A DNA stretch of 64,000 nt from JBHJHP01 sp042219825 (lineage in GTDB: Bacteria; Bacteroidota; Bacteroidia; Bacteroidales; UBA5342), in assembly GCF_042219825.1 (NCBI RefSeq), contig NZ_JBHJHQ010000009.1, positions 124,001-188,000 of the forward strand. Reading direction: 5' to 3'. Within the stretch, counting starts at the first letter, position 1, and the number at the start of each line of letters is the position of its first letter. The translations under genes and the position numbers were made by a program. Positions 53,901 through 61,559 of this stretch are shown piece by piece. Under the pieces are notes generated by a model that was not told where the DNA came from, did not search any database, and was given only the letters and a program-made list of their open reading frames with translations.

Positions 53901-54979
53901 TGGAATACACTGAAATATCGGTTTCCGATACAGGTTTCGGAATATCTGAACATGATTTGCCATTCATCTTCGACCGTTACTATCAGGCAAAAAACACCAG
54001 CTATCCGGTAAGTGGGACAGGGATCGGACTTGCATTGGTCAAAAGTCTGGTTGATTTACATGAAGGTGAAATATACGTTGAAAGTAAACCAGAAAAAGGT
54101 TCAACATTTAAGGTAAGGCTGGTAACACACAACAGTTATCCGGATGCGGTACATATTGAAGAGCCTGAACCACAACCTGAAGAAACAGAAGAAGAAACAG
54201 ATAATTTTTCAAGAGAGATGATTCTTGTGGTTGATGATAATCTGGAAATTATTGAATACATCAGTGAAAGTCTTTCAGATCTTTACCAGGTAATTACAGC
54301 CGAAAACGGAAAAAAAGGATATGAACTGGCTGGTGAAAAAGTGCCGGATATCATCATCAGCGATATCATGATGCCTGTAATGGATGGTGTTGATATGTGC
54401 AAAAAAATTAAGACCGATATCAGAACCAGCCATATTCCGGTGATCCTGCTAACTGCCAAGGGTTCATTACAGGATAAAAGCGAGGGTTATGATGCCGGTG
54501 CCGACTCTTACCTGACTAAGCCATTTAGTGGTAATTTACTTAAAAGCAGGATTAAGAATATTCTTGATAACCGTAAACGAATTTCAGAATCGTACACATC
54601 CATATTTAAGGATAAGCAACAGTTATTTAACGAGTCCGCCAACCAAATTGATAAAGAATTTCTTGTTGAACTGAATACCATAATAGAAGAAAATCTGGAA
54701 GATGACAGTATGAATATCTCACATATAGCTGATAAAATAAATATGAGCCATTCAACGCTTTACCGGAAAATAAAAGCGCTAACCGATCTGACAGCAGCAG
54801 AATATATTCGTAAAATAAGGCTAAAAAGAGCTGAAGGATTGCTCCTTGAAAATAAATACACGATTAACGAGGTTATGTATAAATCAGGATTTAACAGTCC
54901 CGGATATTTCAGGCAATGTTTCAAAGACGAATTCGGAATCAGTCCGGGCGATTATGTAAGAAAGCTAAAAGCAAATTAA
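50933..54979 (+). CDS. Hybrid two-component system sensor/regulator (HTCS)
   Basis: 1348 residues from MKIFRFFS; signal/membrane segment about 6-24. Periplasmic two-propeller sensor (repeated WIGT/WIAT Reg_prop motifs, about 25-690) and Y_Y_Y domain (about 695-775), then a membrane span (about 788-812). Cytoplasmic HisKA with His851 (FFTNITHELRTP), HATPase (NLLANAFKYT; DTGFGIS; GTGIGLALVKS), receiver with Asp1144 (DIIISDIMMPVMDG) and AraC-type HTH at the C-terminus (INEVMYKSGFNSPGYFRQCFKDEFGISP). HTCS proteins bind an oligosaccharide in the periplasm and switch on nearby polysaccharide genes. Divergent from the GH43-GH30 operon. The start at 50912 is rejected, see the promoter entry. Confidence 0.95.
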   Translation: MKIFRFFSIISVILLVCSSYLSAFTVQKLGTEDGLSSNNIISIDQDKEGFIWIATKNGLNRFDANSFKVFKASENDTNTISSNVLNCVYADPNEDVIWIATEKSGVDIYNYKTHQFKHYKHDYSNTQDGLIADGVTHITGDSKGNIWLATYQAGLDYFDKKNGSFTHYNQSNIKGLGSDYNWYVMPYNDNTIYVGHVAEGLSIIDLSSKSAVNFRHDPTDPSSLPDNTVTCLFKDSKDRMWIGTRNGLSLFDPDTYKMINFKNKPEDPNSLSYNFIKGIVETKEHKLWIGTEGGGITIMDLNDLPKIFDPKKVSFTRIGYSDTNEGLSWTSVQSIIKDSFGNIWAGGYAGGLNFIPARENFFHQITYLPYINNINSLADKSVSDLYADGSNNILIANGNGGIGLFNKGSKLNLKSTVSKEDLSVSTVLKDSDNHIWTGTYDGKIYRYHINTGVFERIDCFYNPSNIPVYRLFEDSRKNLWICTDAGLFVYNITTKECHNYTSENSGLGDNIIRTINEDRNHNLWVGTLIGGLYVLNEELEQLYNYGEFFDFYCVNDIYKDSENRMWVASQNDLFLFKDLNVDSVKRFGIETGLPENDIRAIMQGTTANDIWLSTTNGISYFNLKSVEIQNFTTKDNIIKGDYMIGAATKTMDGTIYFGSQNGITWFNEFYKPFTDPLPQIHITGLSINLNPKNNLNQLVDVPVSDKLKLKYDQNTLQIDFNILDYSLAKQIEYMYQMKGLDEGWYFIDGNQVTFRNLKPGDYTFNLKSRLHNKTWNTNVTAFPVIIEPPLWFSWWAKILYFFITVTIVYLIVSFFRRKIAIENALQNEKEKHLREQQLNEEKIRFFTNITHELRTPMTLILGPLEDLVADRSVPPALAKKINSIHRVATRLLQLINQILEFRKAEKNSRKLRVVKGNFSKYVYECGSKYQELHHNNKIDFRISLSDQNMEMFYDPEVITIILDNLLANAFKYTQRGFIVLSLNSILENNVEYTEISVSDTGFGISEHDLPFIFDRYYQAKNTSYPVSGTGIGLALVKSLVDLHEGEIYVESKPEKGSTFKVRLVTHNSYPDAVHIEEPEPQPEETEEETDNFSREMILVVDDNLEIIEYISESLSDLYQVITAENGKKGYELAGEKVPDIIISDIMMPVMDGVDMCKKIKTDIRTSHIPVILLTAKGSLQDKSEGYDAGADSYLTKPFSGNLLKSRIKNILDNRKRISESYTSIFKDKQQLFNESANQIDKEFLVELNTIIEENLEDDSMNISHIADKINMSHSTLYRKIKALTDLTAAEYIRKIRLKRAEGLLLENKYTINEVMYKSGFNSPGYFRQCFKDEFGISPGDYVRKLKAN

Positions 54980-55012
54980 ACCTTTAAAGAAACCATTTTC
55001 GAATACTTCCTT

Positions 55013-55041
55013 TTTGCTTCCTTTTAATTTCGTTACCTTTG
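55013..55041 (+). promoter_or_regulatory. Bacteroidota promoter of ribB
   Basis: TTTG (55013-55016) and TACCTTTG (55034-55041), 17 bp apart, close to the consensus TTTG-N19-21-TAnnTTTG, 21 bp before the ATG at 55063. Confidence 0.6.
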
Positions 55042-55062
55042 CGTCCTAATTAAAATACGCAC

Positions 55063-55689
55063 ATGACAGATTTAGAACGCCGTAATATAGAAGCGGCTAT
55101 CGAGGAGATAAAAAACGGGAAAGTGGTTATTGTAACCGATGATGAAAACCGTGAAAACGAAGGAGATTTTATCGCTGCAGCAGAAGTCATCACGCCCGAA
55201 ATTATCAATTTTATGAGTAAGGAAGGACGCGGTTTGATTTGTGCACCACTATCAGCAGAACGATGCAGGGAACTAAAACTGGACCTGATGGTCACAAAAA
55301 ATACCGCGTTGCACAATACAAATTTCACAATATCAGTTGATTTGCTGGGACACGGCTGTACAACGGGTATATCAGCTCATGACAGGGCTAAAACCATTAA
55401 CGCTTTGGCCGCAGATGAAACCAGACCGGAAGATTTTGGACGTCCCGGTCATGTTTTTCCCATACAGGCGCATCCCGGAGGCGTTATGGCCAGACCCGGA
55501 CATACTGAAGCCACCATTGAACTGGCAAGACTAGCCGGCTTAAAACCAGCAGGTGTATTGATTGAAATTATGAATCCTGACGGTTCCATGGCACGTTATC
55601 CTGATTTAGTAAAATTATCTGAAAAGCTGGGAATTAAAATTATCACGATCAAACATCTGATTAAATACCTCAAATCACGTAACTCCTAA
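55063..55689 (+). CDS. ribB: 3,4-dihydroxy-2-butanone 4-phosphate synthase RibB
   Basis: 208 residues, single RibB domain: VTDDENRENEGDFI (acidic metal site), SVDLLGHGCTTGISAHDRAKTI, PGHVFPIQAHPGGVMARPGHTEA and LIEIMNPDGSMAR. It converts ribulose 5-phosphate to 3,4-dihydroxy-2-butanone 4-phosphate and formate in riboflavin synthesis. There is no GTP cyclohydrolase II (RibA) fusion. The next gene, a DeoR regulator, starts 11 bp downstream, so it may share the transcript. Confidence 0.95.
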   Translation: MTDLERRNIEAAIEEIKNGKVVIVTDDENRENEGDFIAAAEVITPEIINFMSKEGRGLICAPLSAERCRELKLDLMVTKNTALHNTNFTISVDLLGHGCTTGISAHDRAKTINALAADETRPEDFGRPGHVFPIQAHPGGVMARPGHTEATIELARLAGLKPAGVLIEIMNPDGSMARYPDLVKLSEKLGIKIITIKHLIKYLKSRNS

Positions 55690-55700
55690 TAAAGTTAACC

Positions 55701-56462
55701 ATGCTTCCTAATCAACGCCGCGAAAAGATTCTTGAAATGATCCGGGAAGACGGACATGCCAAAGTATTGCAGCTGAGCAAGATCTTCAAGGTAACGGAAG
55801 TTACGATTCGCCAGGACCTTGAAAAACTTGAAAAAGAAGGTTTTGTTGAGAGGGAACATGGCGGTGCTTATCTGAAAAACATTGGGTTGAACGTAAAAAA
55901 CTTCGCCCTTCAGAATCAGGAATTTTTATTGGAGAAAGCAGCCATTGCTGTAAAAGCCGTGGAATTCATCAACGATGGAGATATTATCATTCTCGATTCA
56001 GGATCTACCACAACTGAGATTGCCAAACTGATAAAGGGCTATAAAAATCTTACAGTGATCACCAACGCACTGAATATTGCTCTCATACTTGGCGTTGATC
56101 CGGAGATTAACCTGGTTGTAACAGGCGGTGAATTTAAGGCACCAACGCTCTCGCTAACAGGTGATAAAGCAGCCGTTTTTTTCAACGACCTTCATGTAGA
56201 TAAACTATTTCTGGCCACTGCAGGAATAACATTAAAGTCCGGACTCACTTACCCAAGCATAAGCGATATTGTTGTAAAACGCGCCATGATTGAATCTGCG
56301 AATGAAGTATTTCTTGTAGCAGATTCGAGCAAAATAGGTAAAAGCTCTTTTGCCAGTCTTGGCGCCTTATCACTCATTGATTACATAATTACAGATTCCA
56401 GTATCGAAAAAGATGAAGTGGAAATTTTTAATCAGAACGATATAAAGCTGATTATTGCATAA
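55701..56462 (+). CDS. DeoR-family transcriptional regulator of sugar genes
   Basis: 253 residues. N-terminal DeoR helix-turn-helix (AKVLQLSKIFKVTEVTIRQDLEKLEKEGFVEREHGGA, about 19-54) and the C-terminal sugar-phosphate sensor (GDIIILDSGSTTTEIAKLI; VVTGGEFKAPTLSLTG; LFLATAGITLKSGLTYP). Such proteins repress an operon until a phosphorylated sugar binds. It precedes the kinase-isomerase-transketolase genes by 183 bp, in which an operator-like palindrome is seen (56563-56599), so it is most likely their repressor. Effector unknown. Confidence 0.92.
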   Translation: MLPNQRREKILEMIREDGHAKVLQLSKIFKVTEVTIRQDLEKLEKEGFVEREHGGAYLKNIGLNVKNFALQNQEFLLEKAAIAVKAVEFINDGDIIILDSGSTTTEIAKLIKGYKNLTVITNALNIALILGVDPEINLVVTGGEFKAPTLSLTGDKAAVFFNDLHVDKLFLATAGITLKSGLTYPSISDIVVKRAMIESANEVFLVADSSKIGKSSFASLGALSLIDYIITDSSIEKDEVEIFNQNDIKLIIA

Positions 56463-56562
56463 AATAATGATAATCAGACTTTAAGTTTTGTTTCCTACAG
56501 TAGAAGCTCTTTGAAAACATACACCACACGGTGTATATATTTCTTTCATATTATTTGTTTTT

Positions 56563-56599
56563 ATTTTCGATTTTTTTCTTTTATTTTTGTTTTCGAAAA
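56563..56599. promoter_or_regulatory. Candidate DeoR operator
   Basis: ATTTTCGA (56563-56570) and the palindrome TTTTCGAAAA (56590-56599). TTTCG-type repeats are typical of DeoR-family sites. The region also has a small hairpin ACACC-ACAC-GGTGT at 56521-56534. Confidence 0.5.
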
Positions 56600-56645
56600 T
56601 AATTCATTAATTAACTGACATTAAAAACCTCATAATCGCCTTATT

Positions 56646-58136
56646 TTGAGTATTAAAAACTACATATTAGCCATCGATCAAAGTACTTCGGCTACTAAAA
56701 CCATTCTTTTTAACAAACAAGGGAAACTGGTATACAGAACTACAGTACCACATAAGCAGTACTATCCAAAACCCGGTTTTGTGGAACATGATCCTGAGGA
56801 AATTTTTGACAATACACTGGAAGGTATTTTTAAAACACTAAAAGACGCCAATATCCGTGAGGATCAAATAGATACTTTAGCCATCACTAATCAGCGTGAG
56901 ACCGTAATGATATGGGATAAAAATACCGGTAAACCGGTTTACAATGCTACAGTCTGGCAATGCCAGCGAGGAGCTCCGTATTGTGATCAGTTGAAAGAAA
57001 AAGGTTACAGTGATATGATCATGCAAAAAACCGGTCTGATCATTGATCCCTACTTTTCAGCAAGCAGGCTTCACTGGATCATGCAAAATGTGGTAGGATT
57101 GAAGGAAAAGGCAGAAAAGGGCGAGCTGTTGATGGGAACCATGGATACATGGTTGCTGTGGAAACTCACAGGAGGTAAAGTCCATGCTACGGACTATTCC
57201 AATGCCTGCCGTACGATGCTGTTTAACATCCACACATTAGAATGGGACTACGAGCTGATCGCGCTGTTTGGCTTACAAAAAAATATGTTTCCTGAAATTA
57301 AATTCAGCACCGATATATTCGGTTATACCGATCCTGAAATCATTTTTAACAAATCGCTTCCAATAGCTGGGTTGCTGGGTGATTCGCATGCTGCCCTGTT
57401 TGGACAGAACTGTTTTGAGCCGGGCATGGCAAAGGCCACTTACGGAACCGGTTCATCCATTATGATGAATATTGGAACCGAACCATTAAATGCACCTGAT
57501 GGTCTGGTCACCTCCATTGGTTACGGCATTGACGAAACAATATATTATGTATATGAGGGAAATATTCATTGTACCGGTGACACATTAAACTGGCTAAAAA
57601 ATGAAATTCAGCTCATTAACGATGCCTCAGAAACAGAGCCTCTTGCAAGGTCCGTTGAAAATAATAACGGAGTATACCTGGTACCTGCGTTTGTGGGTTT
57701 AGGAGCTCCATACTGGGATAATCAGGCCAGAGCCTGTTTATCCGGGATGCCACGAAATACAACCAAAGCTCACATCGTTAGGGCCGCCTTGGAAAGCATT
57801 GCCTACCAGGTAAAAGATCTGATCAGCCTGATGGAAGAGAAAGGTGGGATCAACCTTAAAGAACTCAGGGTGGATGGCGGTCCGACCCGGAATACATTTC
57901 TGATGCAGTTTCAGAGTGACATGCTGAACCATAAGGTCGTCCGTTCCGAAATTGAAGAAGTTTCTGCATTGGGTGCAACTTATATGGCAGGTCTGGCAAC
58001 CGGATTCTGGAAAGATACTGAAGAGATAAAAGCCCTCCGTGAAAAGACTCAGATATTTGAACCAAAGATGGAAAAGTTCGAGACTGAGAATTTATATAAA
58101 GGCTGGCAAAAAGCTGTTGAGCGTGCCCGGTTGTAA
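56646..58136 (+). CDS. FGGY-family carbohydrate kinase (glycerol kinase-like)
   Basis: 496 residues of the FGGY fold, closest by eye to glycerol kinase: AIDQSTSATKTILF phosphate loop, ITNQRETVMIWDKNTGKPVYNATVWQCQRG, GLLGDSHAALFGQNCFEPGMAKATYGTGSS and LRVDGGPTRNTFLMQFQSD. The start is TTG at 56646, since the next in-frame ATG is far inside the conserved N-domain. The neighbours, a ketose-forming isomerase and a transketolase, argue that the substrate is a ketose (or related polyol) rather than glycerol, and no GlpF/GlpD gene is nearby. Probably regulated by the DeoR protein upstream. Substrate is inference. Confidence 0.88.
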   Translation: MSIKNYILAIDQSTSATKTILFNKQGKLVYRTTVPHKQYYPKPGFVEHDPEEIFDNTLEGIFKTLKDANIREDQIDTLAITNQRETVMIWDKNTGKPVYNATVWQCQRGAPYCDQLKEKGYSDMIMQKTGLIIDPYFSASRLHWIMQNVVGLKEKAEKGELLMGTMDTWLLWKLTGGKVHATDYSNACRTMLFNIHTLEWDYELIALFGLQKNMFPEIKFSTDIFGYTDPEIIFNKSLPIAGLLGDSHAALFGQNCFEPGMAKATYGTGSSIMMNIGTEPLNAPDGLVTSIGYGIDETIYYVYEGNIHCTGDTLNWLKNEIQLINDASETEPLARSVENNNGVYLVPAFVGLGAPYWDNQARACLSGMPRNTTKAHIVRAALESIAYQVKDLISLMEEKGGINLKELRVDGGPTRNTFLMQFQSDMLNHKVVRSEIEEVSALGATYMAGLATGFWKDTEEIKALREKTQIFEPKMEKFETENLYKGWQKAVERARL

Positions 58137-58151
58137 CAATAACCGCCTCTC

Positions 58152-58186
58152 TGTCTGCTAACACAGACATCTCCCTAAAGGTGAGA
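58152..58186. repeat. Two small hairpins in the kinase-isomerase gap
   Basis: TGTCTG-CTAACA-CAGACA (58152-58169) followed by an imperfect TCTCCC-TAAA-GGTGAGA (58170-58186). Looks like worn REP-type or mRNA-stability hairpins; no T-run follows. Confidence 0.4.
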
Positions 58187-58245
58187 ATTAATGCTTTAGT
58201 GAACGTCGTTACAAAAGAAAACAAAGAATATAAAATATAGCAATC

Positions 58246-59661
58246 ATGAAACTAAAGAAACAAACGTTTGGTGTGATCATAGCCACACGCAACATTTTTA
58301 ACTACAAACTTGCGGTTGAAGCTCGTCAGAAAGTTCTGGCAAAGCTTGAGAAAATGGGTTACGGAACAGTTATTCTTCAGGAATCTGAAACACCAACAGG
58401 CAATATTGAGGGTTATGCAGATGCCGTAAAATGTGCTAAGCTTTTCAAGGAAAACAGTGACATCATTGAAGGTATCATTGTAGTACTTCCAAACTTTGGC
58501 GATGAACTGGGCGTGGTAAACTCCATTAAATTATCAGGATTAAATGTACCGGTATTGGTTCAGGCCGTGGATGACGACAACGATAAGGTTGATGTAAAAA
58601 GCCGTCGTGATGCATTCTGCGGGAAATTGTCTGTTTGTAACAACTTCTACCAGTATGGTATAAAATTTACTGACACCATTTACCATACCTACAGTCTTGA
58701 CAGCAAGGAATTCACGCTGGACATTGAAAAGTTTGCAGGAATCTGCCGGGTAGTGAAAGGATTAAGTAACCTTCGCGTAGGTGCCATCGGAACACGTCCT
58801 ATTGGTTTCCAGACCATGCGTTACAGCGAGAAACTATTACAGAAATATGGTATCACAATTGTTCCTGTTGACATGTCGGAAATTATTGCTGCCGCTGAAA
58901 AAATTGATTATGATGATCCGGCTGTAAAGGAAAAAGTGATTGCCATTCAGGAGTACGGAGCATGCGAGATCGGCGCTAAAACCAAAATTGCCAAACAAGC
59001 CCGTTTCGGATTGGCCGTTGAAAACTGGATCAACGAAAATGAAATTGATATTTCTGCATTACAGTGCTGGGAATCCATCGAAAAAAACTATGGATGTGCT
59101 GCCTGCGTGACCATGAGTATGATGGGTGAAAAGCTGATGCCGTCGGCCTGTGAGGTTGATGTAGCCGGAACCATTTCGATGTATGCTCTGGCACTTGCAG
59201 CAAAAACACCTTCTGCCATCCTCGACTGGAACAATAACTTTGGTGAGGACCGTAACAAGGTTGTATGTACACACTGCAGTAACTACCCGAAATCATTCTT
59301 CCAGAGTGATATTGAAATCGGCAGCCTGGATGTACTGGGCACTGTTCTGGGTAGTGAAGATACCTTTGGAGCTGTAAAAGGGAAAGTGGCAGCAGGTGAT
59401 ATGACCTACTTCCGTATTTCAACAGATGATAATAAGGGCATCGTAAAATCTTACCTGGGTGAAGGAACCATGACAGATGATCCCTATGGAATGGATGGAG
59501 GAATTGCAGTAACTGAAATCCCAAATCTTCAGGATTTAATGAAGTATATGTGCAAAAACGGTTTTGAACATCATGTGGCCATGGTTCGCGGCAGTGTACA
59601 GGAAATTCTGGAAGAAGCCATTGGGAACTATCTGGGCTGGGATCTTTATGTACATAAATAA
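58246..59661 (+). CDS. L-fucose/L-arabinose isomerase family protein
   Basis: 471 residues with the fucose/arabinose isomerase fold: N-terminal alpha/beta lobes, then NYGCAACVTMSMMGEKLMPSACEVDVAG (metal-ligand Glu in ACEVD) and AILDWNNNFGED (metal-ligand Asp), with a His in VCTHCSNYPKSFF. These enzymes convert an aldose to the ketose with Mn2+. It is shorter and diverged from classical FucI (~590) and AraA (~500), so the substrate is open; the neighbouring kinase and transketolase suggest a pentose. 109 bp after the kinase gene and 34 bp before the transketolase. Confidence 0.85.
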   Translation: MKLKKQTFGVIIATRNIFNYKLAVEARQKVLAKLEKMGYGTVILQESETPTGNIEGYADAVKCAKLFKENSDIIEGIIVVLPNFGDELGVVNSIKLSGLNVPVLVQAVDDDNDKVDVKSRRDAFCGKLSVCNNFYQYGIKFTDTIYHTYSLDSKEFTLDIEKFAGICRVVKGLSNLRVGAIGTRPIGFQTMRYSEKLLQKYGITIVPVDMSEIIAAAEKIDYDDPAVKEKVIAIQEYGACEIGAKTKIAKQARFGLAVENWINENEIDISALQCWESIEKNYGCAACVTMSMMGEKLMPSACEVDVAGTISMYALALAAKTPSAILDWNNNFGEDRNKVVCTHCSNYPKSFFQSDIEIGSLDVLGTVLGSEDTFGAVKGKVAAGDMTYFRISTDDNKGIVKSYLGEGTMTDDPYGMDGGIAVTEIPNLQDLMKYMCKNGFEHHVAMVRGSVQEILEEAIGNYLGWDLYVHK

Positions 59662-59695
59662 GCATTGAAACAGCAGGGACGGAAAATTATAAGAA

Positions 59696-60550
59696 ATGAA
59701 GCAATATACAGATCTGGAGTTACAGCTGAAATCTGTAAAATACAGAAAAGCACTCCTTAAATATATCAAACTGGCAAAAGCCGGGCATACCGGAGGTGAT
59801 TTGTCATGTACGGATATTCTGAATGTTTTGTATAACGATGTTCTGAATGTATCGCCTGATAACATTTCGGATCCGAACCGGAACCGGTATATACAAAGCA
59901 AGGGACATTCTGTGGAAGCACTCTATGTGGTTCTGGCAGATCAGGGCTTTTATCCTGAAAGCGATCTGGAGACATTGTGCCAATACAAATCGAAGTATGT
60001 GGGGCATCCTACACGGAAAATACCGGGCATAGAATTTAATACCGGAGCTTTGGGCCACGGCTTACCGATAAGTGCCGGGATAGCGTTGGCAGCAAAACGC
60101 GACAAGGCACCCTACAATGTATTTACCATGCTGGGTGATGGTGAGCTGGCAGAAGGTTCAAACTGGGAAGCAGCCATGATGGCGGCGCATTACAAGCTGG
60201 ATAACCTGGTGGCTATACTTGATCATAACACCCTGCAGATTACGGGGCATAACTATGAGGTATGTGACCCTAATCCCATTGATGAAAAATTCGCTGCATT
60301 TGGATGGGAAGTGGTTTCCATTGACGGCAACAGCATATCAGAGTTGAGAAAGACGCTCCATAACATTCCTGCCAAAACCGGCAAGCCAACATTTGTGATC
60401 GCCAATACCACCAAAGGGAAAGGCGTGAGTTTTATGGAGCATGTTAAAAAATGGCACCACGGCGTTCCTTCAGATGAGGAATACAAGGCCGCCATCGAAG
60501 AACTGACTCTGGCAGAAGATGCCTTATCGAACCAATTAATTGAAAGCTAA
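59696..60550 (+). CDS. Transketolase, N-terminal subunit
   Basis: 284 residues with the thiamine-diphosphate pyrophosphate domain only: GHTGGDLSCTDILNVLY, RNRYIQSKGHSVEALYVVL, GALGHGLPISAGIALA and the ThDP motif GDGELAEGSNWEA...DHN. It needs the partner subunit encoded 40 bp downstream. Split transketolases of this size include ordinary pentose-phosphate types and specialised ones such as apulose-4-phosphate transketolase. The start ATG at 59696 follows the isomerase stop by 34 bp. Confidence 0.93.
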   Translation: MKQYTDLELQLKSVKYRKALLKYIKLAKAGHTGGDLSCTDILNVLYNDVLNVSPDNISDPNRNRYIQSKGHSVEALYVVLADQGFYPESDLETLCQYKSKYVGHPTRKIPGIEFNTGALGHGLPISAGIALAAKRDKAPYNVFTMLGDGELAEGSNWEAAMMAAHYKLDNLVAILDHNTLQITGHNYEVCDPNPIDEKFAAFGWEVVSIDGNSISELRKTLHNIPAKTGKPTFVIANTTKGKGVSFMEHVKKWHHGVPSDEEYKAAIEELTLAEDALSNQLIES

Positions 60551-60590
60551 GTAAGTTGAATCACAGATTCAGTCTTTAATTCTAAATGAC

Positions 60591-61541
60591 ATGAGTTTAA
60601 AACCATTAGAAACAGGAAAAGCAAACCTGGAAATATATTCTGCCACGTTAATTGAGCTGGGCAAAAAAGATAAAAACATATATGCTGTGACCAGTGATTC
60701 ACGTGGATCCGGAAAACTTGGCCCGTTCGGCGACCAGCTACCGGAACAAATTGTGGAAGTTGGTATTGCGGAACAGAACCTTGTTGGCGTAGCTGCCGGC
60801 CTGGGATCAACCGGGAAATGCGTGTTTGCCACGTCTCCCGCATGTTTTCTGGCAACCCGGTCCCTGGAACAGGTAAAAAACGATGTAGCCTATTCCAATA
60901 TTCCGGTCACATTGGTGGGTATTAGCGCCGGTGTGAGTTACGGTGCCCTGGGCTCAACCCATCATTCACTCCATGACGTTGCGGCTTTGAGAGCCATCAA
61001 CAACATTCAGATTGTGGTACCGGCCGATAACTTTGAAGCCCGGGAAGCTGTAATTGCTGCATCGAAATCCGATAAACCTGTCTTTCTGAAATTCGGAAAG
61101 AAGCCGATGCCGCATTTACCGCGTACAGAGCAGAAATTTGAAATCGGCAAAGCATCAGTGATATGTGAAGGAACTGATGTAGCGTTTATTGCCTGTGGTG
61201 AAACCGTAGCTCCTGCTTATGAAGCAGCCCGATTACTGGAAGAAAAAGGGATCAGCTCAGAAATCATCAGTATGCATACCATCAGCCCGCTGGACACGGA
61301 AGCAATTATCAGTTCTGCCAAAAAATGCAAAGTGGTCATTACAGTGGAAGAGCACAGCGTACATGGCGGTCTGGGTGAAGCCTGTGCAGCACTATTATTG
61401 CAGAACCGGATTTATAAAGCGTTTAAGATTGTCGGTATTCCGGATGAAGATACCGTAACCGGATCGCAGGTGGAAATCTTTAACCACTATGGTATGAGCG
61501 GAGAAGGTTTATCGAAAAGTGCTCTTGAATTACTGGAATGA
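60591..61541 (+). CDS. Transketolase, C-terminal subunit
   Basis: 316 residues with the pyrimidine-binding and C-terminal domains: catalytic-type Glu in EVGIAEQNLVGVAAGLGSTGK, GVSYGALGSTHHSLHDVAAL, and EEHSVHGGLGEACAALL. Together with the N-terminal subunit it makes a complete transketolase that moves a two-carbon unit between sugar phosphates. 40 bp after its partner; 18 bp before the pectate lyase gene, which probably shares the transcript. Confidence 0.93.
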   Translation: MSLKPLETGKANLEIYSATLIELGKKDKNIYAVTSDSRGSGKLGPFGDQLPEQIVEVGIAEQNLVGVAAGLGSTGKCVFATSPACFLATRSLEQVKNDVAYSNIPVTLVGISAGVSYGALGSTHHSLHDVAALRAINNIQIVVPADNFEAREAVIAASKSDKPVFLKFGKKPMPHLPRTEQKFEIGKASVICEGTDVAFIACGETVAPAYEAARLLEEKGISSEIISMHTISPLDTEAIISSAKKCKVVITVEEHSVHGGLGEACAALLLQNRIYKAFKIVGIPDEDTVTGSQVEIFNHYGMSGEGLSKSALELLE

Positions 61542-61559
61542 AATACATAAATTGATCCA

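Noticed and set aside
59030..59665. 211-codon open frame antisense to the sugar isomerase
   Set aside because: Shadow frame of a well-conserved enzyme; composition (many His, Ser, Pro) is typical of antisense reading and no domain is recognised.
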